Shown: in pieces, positions 16,184 to 24,305 of the stretch
Layout of the letters: each line of letters begins with the position of its first letter
How positions within the stretch are numbered: the first letter of the stretch is position 1
Made by a program: the position numbers and the translations under genes
Notes under the pieces: model-generated
Database searches by the model: none
Told to the model about the DNA's origin: nothing
Seen by the model: only the letters and a program-made list of their open reading frames with translations
NCBI GenBank assembly: GCA_029052375.1
Contig: JAIDJD010000334.1
Coordinates: forward strand, 1-32,569
Direction: 5' to 3'
Length of the DNA: 32,569 bases
Source of the DNA: Duncaniella sp.
GTDB taxonomy: Bacteria; Bacteroidota; Bacteroidia; Bacteroidales; Muribaculaceae

Positions 16184-16984
16184 ATGCGCATACTATCACC
16201 CCGCGACATCACAGCCGCGGCCGCCGACGCCGGGGCCGCCAAGGTCCGCCTCACACGGACAGACATCCCGCGCCTCCTGATATCGGCCATGCAGGCCGGA
16301 GCCTTCATCTCGCTCGGAGGCATACTTTCTGTAATCATAGGCTTCGGATTTCCCGAGCTCCAGGCCGCCAATCCCGCCATACAGAAACTGCTGAGCGGGG
16401 CCGCATTCCCCATAGGCCTCATCCTCACCGTGGTCCTCGGCGCCGAGCTCTTCACAGGCAACAATGCCGTACTCATCCCCTCCATGGCCCGCGGAGACCA
16501 CGGCCCCGGACTCACCCTGCTCAACTGGACCCTCGTCTACCTGGGCAATCTGGCCGGCGCGCTCCTCTTCACCTATTTTCTCGTATATCTCTGCGGACTG
16601 ACGGCCTCTGACCCCTACCTGAAGGCCGTCAAGGGGATAGCCGCGGCCAAGGTGTCGATGTCCTGGGGGACAGTCTTCCTCAAAGGCATCGGGGCCAACT
16701 GGTGTGTCTGCCTGGCCGTATGGCTCGCCCTCAGCGCCAAGACGCTGACAGGCAAGGCCCTCGGATGCTGGCTCCCCGTGATGGCCTTCGTGGCCCTCGG
16801 CTACGAACACTGCATAGCCAATATGTTCTTCATACCGCTCGGGATGATGCACGGCGCGGACATCACAGTGATGCAGGCCGTCACAGACAACTTTGTCCCC
16901 TCGACCCTCGGCAACATAGCCGGCGGAGCCATGCTCGTGGGCGCGGCAAGCGCCTACATACACCGGCCGGCGCTGAAAAAGTGA
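16184..16984 (+). CDS. Formate/nitrite transporter (FNT) family channel
   Basis: The 266-residue protein is a six-helix FNT channel, which assembles as a pentamer in the inner membrane and moves formate, nitrite or hydrosulfide. Signature segments are AGAFISLGGIL, VLGAELFTGNNAVL (the broken helix 2), WCVCLAVWLA, and GYEHCIANMFFIPLGMM, which holds the central pore His209. The cytosolic N-terminal arm is short. An anaerobic gut bacterium would most likely use it for formate, but FocA, NirC and AsrD types cannot be separated safely by eye. No pyruvate formate-lyase gene is adjacent. It follows the exonuclease by 15 bases. Confidence 0.92.
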   Translation: MRILSPRDITAAAADAGAAKVRLTRTDIPRLLISAMQAGAFISLGGILSVIIGFGFPELQAANPAIQKLLSGAAFPIGLILTVVLGAELFTGNNAVLIPSMARGDHGPGLTLLNWTLVYLGNLAGALLFTYFLVYLCGLTASDPYLKAVKGIAAAKVSMSWGTVFLKGIGANWCVCLAVWLALSAKTLTGKALGCWLPVMAFVALGYEHCIANMFFIPLGMMHGADITVMQAVTDNFVPSTLGNIAGGAMLVGAASAYIHRPALKK

Positions 16985-17044
16985 ACCGCCCGCCCCGCCG
17001 GGACGTTATAGAGGCAGACAACAACCCTTTAAACATCTGCCTGT

Positions 17045-17338
17045 ATGACATACTCAGAAATCACAAGCCGTCCCGGCGTTATCCTTATTGAATTCTATGC
17101 ATCGTGGTGTCCCCACTGCCGCAAGATGATGCCCGTCGTCGAAAAGCTGCGCGATCAGCTCGAAGGGCAGGCAGACGTGGTGAGACTCGATGTGGACTCA
17201 GACACAGAGGCCGCCGAAGAGGCCAAGGCCAACAGCGTCCCCCTCTTCGTCATCTTCAAGGATGGCAAGGAGATGTGGCGCCAGTCGGGCGAAATGGACG
17301 GCCAGGCACTCCTGAGCAAGGTCCAGTCATATCTCTGA
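17045..17338 (+). CDS. Thioredoxin
   Basis: The 97-residue cytosolic protein has no signal peptide. Its active site is WCPHC (Cys22, Cys25) after IEFYASW, and the cis-proline loop is SVPLFVIF. The conserved buried aspartate region VVRLDVDSD is present. Pro-His between the cysteines, rather than Gly-Pro, is the pairing found in DsbA-type proteins and some bacterial thioredoxin-like proteins; it usually makes the disulfide more oxidising. It lies 60 bases after the FNT channel gene with no clear promoter and may be the last gene of that transcript. It converges with the AraC regulator gene. Confidence 0.92.
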   Translation: MTYSEITSRPGVILIEFYASWCPHCRKMMPVVEKLRDQLEGQADVVRLDVDSDTEAAEEAKANSVPLFVIFKDGKEMWRQSGEMDGQALLSKVQSYL

Positions 17339-17397
17339 GACATCATCCCCTCGGCAGGGAGAGGCCCGGCAGTCTCGCCGCCCCCCCCTCGCGTCGC

Positions 17398-20028
17398 CTA
17401 CTCTTTCTCTTCGGCACCCTTGCGGTAGGCGGTGGGAGTGGTGCCGTGGGCGGCCTTGAAACACTTTCCGAAATAGTTCAGGTCCGAGAAGCCGCAGTCG
17501 TAGGCTATCTCCTTGACAGCCATGCGCGTCTCTCTCAAGAGCTTGGCCGCGTGGTTGAGGCGTGTGCGTCTCATGAAGTCGGCGGGGCTGACGCCCATCA
17601 GCGACTTCATGCGGCGCGTCAGGTTGCTTCGGCTAACGCCGACGGCCTCGGCCATGCCCTCCACGTCGGCCTCGCTGTCGGCCATATGGGCGGTGACGTA
17701 GGCGCTGACAGCCTCCATGAATAGCGTGTCCTGCTCGTCGAGGCCCGTCTCCGGACGGGACTGCGGCGCCGGCTCAGAGACAGCGGGAGCGATGTCCGGC
17801 GCGGCATTGCGCGAGGCAATGGCCAGATAGGCCTCGAGTGTCTCGCGCTGCTTGCGCTTGATGGCCCGTATGTAGAGGCAGGTCCACACCACTCCGCCGG
17901 CGGCGAGCAATATCACCAGCCACATCAGGGCCTTGGCCCATACCGTCTCGTGCCAGCGCGGCACAACCTCAAGCGTCAGCGTCCTTACCGAGCCGGGGAC
18001 AAGGCGTCCCATATGGTCCGTGACCCTCACCTCGGCCGTGTAGATGCCGGGCGCGAGGTCGAAGAGCGTCAGGGTGCGCTCGGGCGCGGGGACGCTCCAC
18101 TGCCCGCCGTTGAGCCTGAAGGAGTAGCGTATGTCTTCGGGACAGCCAAACTCCACGGCCGCGCATCTCAGCGTCAGAGAGCGCTCGGAGGGGCTGAGCA
18201 CAAGCCTCTCCACCGACGGAGGCAGGATGGAGTCGCCGGCGGCTCCGAGGCTGACAGAGGTGAAGTAGACGGGCATCCACGTGCTTCGCGGAAGGGTGTC
18301 GGCCAGATTGACCAGCAGGCCGCCGTGCTCCGTGCCCACGAGCAGGCGCCCGTCGCCGAGCGGCAGGGGCCTCATGTCCGAAAATCTAAGGCGTCCGCGC
18401 CAGTAGGCCGGACCGTATATCACCACCTTGCCGTCGGGCGCCGAGGGGTCGAATGTGAAGAGCGAGCTGAGCCCGGCGGCCACCACACACCCTGAGCCGG
18501 GCAGGGAGGCGAGAGACCTCACCATCCCGAGATTGCGTGTGCGCAGCCAGGGAGCCACCTGCGTGAAGACGGCGCGCCCGAAGGGGTCTCCCTTCATCAG
18601 CGTGATGCCGTTGCTCTCCGTGGCCACGAGCCACGCCGAGTCTGAGAGCTGGAGTATGTCTGTGGTGGCTATGCAGGGGAGCGATTCAGACCGGCCCGGC
18701 TCGGTGAAGTGCAGCACAGACCGCTCCGAGGGGGCCGTGGGGTCGAAGGCGAGGACGCCGCCGGTGGTGGCCACTATCATCAGCGTGTCGGCGCAGAGCA
18801 TGGCCTTGCGGGCCCGCTCCGTGCCCCGGGGTGTGTCGTAGACGCCATGGCCTGGGCGTATGATGCCGCGGCCCATGGTGATGCCTACCAGCCCCTGTGT
18901 GGGATGGTGCAGGATGTCATATACATCGCCGTCGTCCGTATGGGCCACATCACGTCCGGGACGTATGTGGAAGAGCCCCTCGGGCTTGCATCCTGCCCAC
19001 ACACTGCCGTCGGCGTCTCCCTCGAGCGAGTAGACGCTGCGGCCGAACGAGACAAACGTGCGGCTCAGACGGCCGTCGGGACCTACATAGAGCGGGTCTC
19101 CGTCAGGCCCGTCGGGATAGAGGGCTATGGCCTTGCGCTCGGGCTCGGCCACCCACAGACACCCGCCGCCGTCGATAAAGGAGTCGAGTATGCGGCCGTC
19201 GTTGCCTCCCTTGAGCTCGGTGTATGGCAGTGTGCCGAGCTCAAGGCGGTGTGCGCCGAGCTTGCTCCTGAACCACAGGCCTCCGTCGAGGTCGGTGGCA
19301 CAGTAGTATAGCGACGAGTCGGATATGCGCAGGTCGGCCACCTCGACGGGAGGCGCTCCGGCCGAGTCGGCATAGAAGACACGTCCCTCATGGGTCACCA
19401 TCCACTGGTGGCCGCGCGCATCGGGACGTCCGTATGCCTGGTCGGCCATCCTGACCCCGGCAAAGTCTCCGACCTTCTCGCGCCGTCCGCGCTTGGGATA
19501 TACGAGCTTGGGGCGCTCGCGGCTTTCCACCGGGCGCATGGGCCCTACGGCAGGCAGGGCGTACCATCCGCCCTCGCGCAAGCTGACGGCCACGGTGTCG
19601 GCCGTGGCGTTCCAGCGCCAGGCCCGGATGTTGACCGAGCGGCCTATGGCCTGCTCGAATCTCTCGTGGACATCCTCCCACCTGTAGTCGGGCATGGCAA
19701 GGCGCACAAGGCGGTCGTCCACACGTCCCCACACCGAGCTGTCGGCCGCCACATATACGGCGCGGAAGCGCTGTGAGTAACGGCGCACGGTGTCGGCCGT
19801 CTGGGGCCTGATCACGCGGAAGTCATATCCGTCATAGCGGTTGAGGCCGTCCCACGTGGCCAGCCAGACAAAGCCGTCGGGACCGGCGGCAATACCCTTG
19901 ACACTCCTCTGGGACATCCCGTCGGTCTCGTCGTAGAGCCTTGCATGACAGTATGGACGGGCGCCCCGCACGGAAAGAGCGCACGGGAGCAGGCTTAGAA
20001 GCACTATGATCGGCAAGAGATGTTTCAT
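17398..20028 (-). CDS. Membrane-bound one-component regulator: propeller sensor, Y_Y_Y domain and AraC-type DNA-binding domain
   Basis: The 876-residue protein opens with a signal peptide (MKHLLPIIVLLSLLPCALS). It then has periplasmic Reg_prop propeller repeats (for example GPDGFVWLATWDGLNRYDG and DGSVWAGCKPEGLFHI). A Y_Y_Y-like domain (around 600-690, with YSFRLNGGQW and LAPGIYTAEVRV) and one transmembrane helix (about 697-722) come next. The C-terminus is an AraC HTH (about 770-870, with VSRSNLTRRMKSLMG and IAYDCGFSDLNYFGKCFKAAHG). This is the outline of a Bacteroides hybrid two-component system without HisKA, HATPase or receiver domains: only about 50 residues link membrane and HTH. DNA binding would therefore occur at the membrane. 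The ATG at 20028 is preferred because an upstream TTG falls in the promoter. The ligand is unknown and no glycan-use locus is adjacent. Confidence 0.92.
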   Translation of the reverse strand: MKHLLPIIVLLSLLPCALSVRGARPYCHARLYDETDGMSQRSVKGIAAGPDGFVWLATWDGLNRYDGYDFRVIRPQTADTVRRYSQRFRAVYVAADSSVWGRVDDRLVRLAMPDYRWEDVHERFEQAIGRSVNIRAWRWNATADTVAVSLREGGWYALPAVGPMRPVESRERPKLVYPKRGRREKVGDFAGVRMADQAYGRPDARGHQWMVTHEGRVFYADSAGAPPVEVADLRISDSSLYYCATDLDGGLWFRSKLGAHRLELGTLPYTELKGGNDGRILDSFIDGGGCLWVAEPERKAIALYPDGPDGDPLYVGPDGRLSRTFVSFGRSVYSLEGDADGSVWAGCKPEGLFHIRPGRDVAHTDDGDVYDILHHPTQGLVGITMGRGIIRPGHGVYDTPRGTERARKAMLCADTLMIVATTGGVLAFDPTAPSERSVLHFTEPGRSESLPCIATTDILQLSDSAWLVATESNGITLMKGDPFGRAVFTQVAPWLRTRNLGMVRSLASLPGSGCVVAAGLSSLFTFDPSAPDGKVVIYGPAYWRGRLRFSDMRPLPLGDGRLLVGTEHGGLLVNLADTLPRSTWMPVYFTSVSLGAAGDSILPPSVERLVLSPSERSLTLRCAAVEFGCPEDIRYSFRLNGGQWSVPAPERTLTLFDLAPGIYTAEVRVTDHMGRLVPGSVRTLTLEVVPRWHETVWAKALMWLVILLAAGGVVWTCLYIRAIKRKQRETLEAYLAIASRNAAPDIAPAVSEPAPQSRPETGLDEQDTLFMEAVSAYVTAHMADSEADVEGMAEAVGVSRSNLTRRMKSLMGVSPADFMRRTRLNHAAKLLRETRMAVKEIAYDCGFSDLNYFGKCFKAAHGTTPTAYRKGAEEKE

Positions 20029-20040
20029 GGTGTCTTGCCG

Positions 20041-20048
20041 CAAAATTA
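20041..20048 (-). promoter_or_regulatory. -7 element for the AraC-type regulator gene
   Basis: TAATTTTG on the minus strand matches TAnnTTTG. Transcription would begin near 20034, only about 6 nt before the ATG at 20028. No clear -33 is visible. Confidence 0.6.
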
Positions 20049-20090
20049 CGACAGATAAGCATATTTTTATTGTTAAAAATACTTAATTCC

Positions 20091-20121
20091 TTGTGCGGTT
20101 TTCACTTTGTGCGTATCTTTA
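20091..20121 (+). promoter_or_regulatory. Possible promoter for the small XRE-type gene
   Basis: TTG (20091-20093), a 20-nt gap and TATCTTTA (20114-20121) fit the consensus except for the final A in place of G. The leader would be about 50 nt. Confidence 0.5.
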
Positions 20122-20177
20122 TCCTGCCGCTCAGCACGGCACACACATACACACAACAGACCAAACGCACACACATC

Positions 20178-20390
20178 ATGCACATTGGCCACCGTATCCA
20201 AGAGGTGCTGAATGAGCAGAGACGCCCGGCCTCGTGGCTTGCATCCGAGATCTTTGTCTCGCGCACCCACATATACAAAATCTTCGAGAAGCCCTCGCTC
20301 GACTGCGTCATGCTCCTGAGAATATCCAGAGCCCTCGACCACGATTTTTTTGCCGAACTAAGCCTCCGCCTGAAGGCTGACGACAGGTGA
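20178..20390 (+). CDS. Small XRE/Cro-type helix-turn-helix protein
   Basis: The 70-residue protein is essentially a single HTH domain. MHIGHRIQEVLNEQ is helix 1. PASWLASEIFVSRTHIYKIFEK holds the turn and recognition helix. The rest matches the closing helices of Cro/C1-like domains (SLDCVMLLRISRALDHDFFAEL). Single-domain HTH proteins of this kind are common in Bacteroidales. The ATG at 20178 begins the conserved domain; the frame is open further upstream only through promoter sequence. It is divergent from the AraC-type regulator gene (149 bases between starts) and upstream of a surface lipoprotein, so it may regulate either. No toxin partner is visible. Confidence 0.8.
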   Translation: MHIGHRIQEVLNEQRRPASWLASEIFVSRTHIYKIFEKPSLDCVMLLRISRALDHDFFAELSLRLKADDR

Positions 20391-20472
20391 CCCACATATG
20401 TGTCGCCATTTTGCCGACAAAATGTATCCTTAGAGGAGACATGGTTTTAGGACTTGTTTAATTTTATTGTAA

Positions 20473-20480
20473 TACCTTTG
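20473..20480 (+). promoter_or_regulatory. -7 element for the lipoprotein gene
   Basis: TACCTTTG matches TAnnTTTG. A TTG at 20454-20456 is present, but its 16-nt spacing is short. The start would be near 20487, about 40 nt before the ATG. Confidence 0.65.
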
Positions 20481-20527
20481 CAATCGTAAACAAACAGTCC
20501 CAAAACAATACCCAATCCAAAGCAACA

Positions 20528-20935
20528 ATGTCAAAAATCTTCAAGACCTTCTTCCTCACCATGATGGTGGCGGCCCTCTGCGCAGGCTTCACCTCCTGCG
20601 GTTCTGACGACGACGAGGACGAGCCCATTAAGGTGACCTCTGTCATAGGCAAGTGGCAGCAGACCAACTCGTACGGCACCACCATCACCATCACCTTCAA
20701 GAAGGACGCCACAGGCAACATCTTCTATCAGTTCACCAGCGGTTCAGACCAGACAGAATACTTCGAATACCGCCTCCAGACAGACTCTGACGGCGACCAG
20801 ACCATATTCATCACCTCTGACGACTGCCAGCTCTCCGGCACCTACGACGTGATACTCACCCCCAGCACCCTTACCCTCTCGACATACATCAGCGGCGAGG
20901 GCAACGTGCAGTACAAGTTCAACAAGGTGAAGTAA
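20528..20935 (+). CDS. Small lipoprotein, probably surface-exposed, lipocalin-like fold
   Basis: The 135-residue precursor has a lipoprotein signal (FFLTMMVAALCAGFTSC, lipid-anchored Cys24). The residues after Cys are GSDDDEDE, which fits the acidic lipoprotein export signal that sends Bacteroides lipoproteins to the cell surface. The mature part is short and all beta (GKWQQTNSYGTTITITF, FYQFTSGS, YEYRL-like strands, LTLSTYISG), like small lipocalin-type Bacteroidales proteins. I do not know its ligand. It has its own -7 box, and a hairpin follows the stop. Confidence 0.85.
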   Translation: MSKIFKTFFLTMMVAALCAGFTSCGSDDDEDEPIKVTSVIGKWQQTNSYGTTITITFKKDATGNIFYQFTSGSDQTEYFEYRLQTDSDGDQTIFITSDDCQLSGTYDVILTPSTLTLSTYISGEGNVQYKFNKVK

Positions 20936-20972
20936 TCCCTGCCCCGGACAGGCAGACAGACGACAACGAGAG

Positions 20973-20996
20973 AGGCGGCGCCCCGGTGCGCCGCCT
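20973..20996. terminator. Probable bidirectional transcription end hairpin
   Basis: A perfect 9-bp stem, AGGCGGCGC (20973-20981) with GCGCCGCCT (20988-20996), has a 6-nt loop and lies between convergent genes. It lacks a clear T-tract, so efficiency is uncertain. Confidence 0.55.
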
Positions 20997-21052
20997 ATCA
21001 CGTTGGAATATAGTCGTCCGGCGCAAAGGCCGACCACAGGAGAGGGACAGAA

Positions 21053-22723
<1,671 letters not shown>

Positions 22724-22785
22724 ATATGATATTTGATTGATTTAGAATTTGTAGGCCGATATGGACAGTGTACGGCATAATACGA

Positions 22786-22817
22786 CAAAAGTAATAATAT
22801 TTTGAAAATCCTGCAAA
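22786..22817 (-). promoter_or_regulatory. Promoter for ettA
   Basis: On the minus strand there is a -33 TTTG (22814-22817), a 20-nt spacer and a -7 TACTTTTG (22786-22793). The start would be near 22779, giving a leader of about 56 nt. Confidence 0.85.
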
Positions 22818-22830
22818 TTTTAACCTCCCG

Positions 22831-22902
22831 GCGCATACGCGCGCTCTGCAAATCGTCGTCCTCGCGGACGCCGACACTGCCTCAATTCTAAATTCTCAAT
22901 TC
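22831..22902. repeat. Mini-palindromes and an AT-rich direct repeat downstream of xerD
   Basis: Two 4-bp mini-hairpins with 4-nt loops are seen: GCGC-ATAC-GCGC (22831-22842) and GTCC-TCGC-GGAC (22858-22869; GCGA loop on the minus strand). Next to them, CTCAATTC is repeated at 22881-22888 and 22895-22902, the second copy overlapping the xerD stop. The mix of short GC palindrome and AT-rich repeat resembles the units of the arrays at 27471-27973. Confidence 0.45.
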
Positions 22903-23819
22903 CCCCTGTGGTTCCTCGGATGGTACATGAGTATGTCCTGGCGCAGCACAGAGCGGTCGAGGTGGAGGTAGATCTGGGTGGTGTCTATCGAGGCGTGGCC
23001 CAACATCTGCTGTATGGCCCTGAGATTGGCGCCGCCCTCAAGCAGGTGGGTGGCAAAGGAATGGCGCAGGGTGTGGGGCGATATCACCTTGCGGATGCCC
23101 GCCGCGTCGGCCAGAGCGCGGACTATCTGGAAAACCCTCTGGCGGGTGAGGGCCGTGCCGCGCGACGAGATGAAGAGCGTGTCGCGCGCCGAGGGAGCCA
23201 CACCCATGCGGGCGCGGTCTTTCATCCAGTCGGCTATGCACTCCACAGCGCTCTCGCTCATCGGCACCATCCTCTCCTTGTCGCCCTTGCCGCGCACAAC
23301 AAGATAGCCCTCCGAGGCATAGATTCTTGATATCTCGAGCCCCGTGAGCTCGCTGACGCGGAGTCCGCATCCGTAGAGCACCTCCATCATGGCCCTGTCT
23401 CTGTTGGCCTCGGCCTTCAGCGGGTCTATGGCGTCTATCATGGCGTCTATCTCCTCGACGGTGAGCACCTCGGGCAGACGCAGGCCGAGGCGGGGAGACT
23501 CGAGCAGGGCCGACGGGTCGGACGGGAGATACTCCTCGAGGCAGAGCCAGTGGAAGAACGACTTGGCCGAGGCCACCACACGCGCCTGTGTGCGCGGGGC
23601 TATCCCGAGGTCGTGCAGGTCGCCGAGATAGAGGCGGAGCGTCTCGAGGGTGACATCCCTCAGCCCCGTGCCGCTCTCGGCGAGCCACCCGAGCAGCCTC
23701 CGCAGGTCCGAGATATAGCTGATGCGCGTGTTCTCAGACCGGCCCCTGTCGAGTGTGAGGTTGAGCTCATACTCGCCGAGAGCCTTCTCTATGTCGAGGT
23801 GCCGCAAGTTTTTCTGCAT
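22896..23819 (-). CDS. xerD: Site-specific tyrosine recombinase XerD
   Basis: The 307-residue recombinase has an N-terminal SAM-like core-binding domain (to about residue 110) and a C-terminal catalytic domain with the full set of residues: Arg154 (GCGLRVSEL), Lys178 (RGKGDKERMVP), His249 and Arg252 (HTLRHSFATHLLEGG), His275 (LGHASI) and nucleophile Tyr284. Size and the LLEGGANLRAIQQMLGHASI block fit the housekeeping XerD that resolves chromosome dimers at dif with XerC, rather than an integrase of a mobile element. No dif-like site was recognised here. The start follows the upstream gene's stop by only three bases, so it is the last gene of a minus-strand operon. Confidence 0.92.
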   Translation of the reverse strand: MQKNLRHLDIEKALGEYELNLTLDRGRSENTRISYISDLRRLLGWLAESGTGLRDVTLETLRLYLGDLHDLGIAPRTQARVVASAKSFFHWLCLEEYLPSDPSALLESPRLGLRLPEVLTVEEIDAMIDAIDPLKAEANRDRAMMEVLYGCGLRVSELTGLEISRIYASEGYLVVRGKGDKERMVPMSESAVECIADWMKDRARMGVAPSARDTLFISSRGTALTRQRVFQIVRALADAAGIRKVISPHTLRHSFATHLLEGGANLRAIQQMLGHASIDTTQIYLHLDRSVLRQDILMYHPRNHRGN

Positions 23820-23822
23820 CGT

Positions 23823-24305
23823 TCACGAAAAATTTACCTCAAAGGTCTGCGGGGTGAGGTCGGGGCGCATCACCAGCAGGGCCATCCGCCCGTCTGTCAG
23901 GCAGATGCCGCGGTCTTCGGGCCCGAGCAGGGACCGGCCGGAACAGCGCCGCACAAACACCACGCCGCGCCGCGGAAGGGCCAGCGTCTCAGGGTCGGCG
24001 GCGAGAAAGATGAATGGCTCGGCCTCATGCCCGGGCAAGGACTTGGAAAACCTCACCGTAGAGCGGGCGGCACGGAAGGCCTCGCGCTCGGGAGGTGTCA
24101 GCCTGGTGCCCTCCGGGACTGTGACACAGCGGGGGTCAAACTCGCAGGCAACCCTGAAGAGCATCCTCTCGTAGTCTCCGCAGAGCCGTCCGTATCCATA
24201 CCACACGCATCCGTGGTCGCGCAAGACCCCGGTGACGAGCCTGAAAGCCAGCGGCGAATGTATCCCGTGGCCCTTCGAGCGCCACCAGCGTCCGAGTCTG
24301 CCCAT
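23823..24305 (-). CDS. Small conserved protein with HGIHSP motif
   Basis: The 160-residue cytosolic protein begins with GRWWRSKGHGIHSPLAFRLVTGVL. This opening is shared with a group of Bacteroidales proteins often labelled methyltransferase-like and often found after yfhO-type genes. I see no SAM-binding glycine motif, so catalytic activity is doubtful. The end (RPDLTPQTFEVNF) also fits that group. The start codon overlaps the upstream gene's stop by one base (TGATG), and xerD begins three bases after its stop. Function is unknown. Coupling to the YfhO protein suggests an envelope role, but that is inference. Confidence 0.7.
   Translation of the reverse strand: MGRLGRWWRSKGHGIHSPLAFRLVTGVLRDHGCVWYGYGRLCGDYERMLFRVACEFDPRCVTVPEGTRLTPPEREAFRAARSTVRFSKSLPGHEAEPFIFLAADPETLALPRRGVVFVRRCSGRSLLGPEDRGICLTDGRMALLVMRPDLTPQTFEVNFS

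Noticed and set aside
20029-20043. TTG start five codons upstream for the AraC-type regulator
   Set aside because: It falls in the -7 element, and the ATG at 20028 begins a perfect signal peptide.
20178-20390. Antitoxin of a toxin-antitoxin pair
   Set aside because: No small toxin gene lies next to it; the neighbours are a regulator and a lipoprotein.
22896-23819. Integrase of a mobile element
   Set aside because: Size, residues and operon context fit housekeeping XerD; no att sites, tRNA or mobile genes are nearby.
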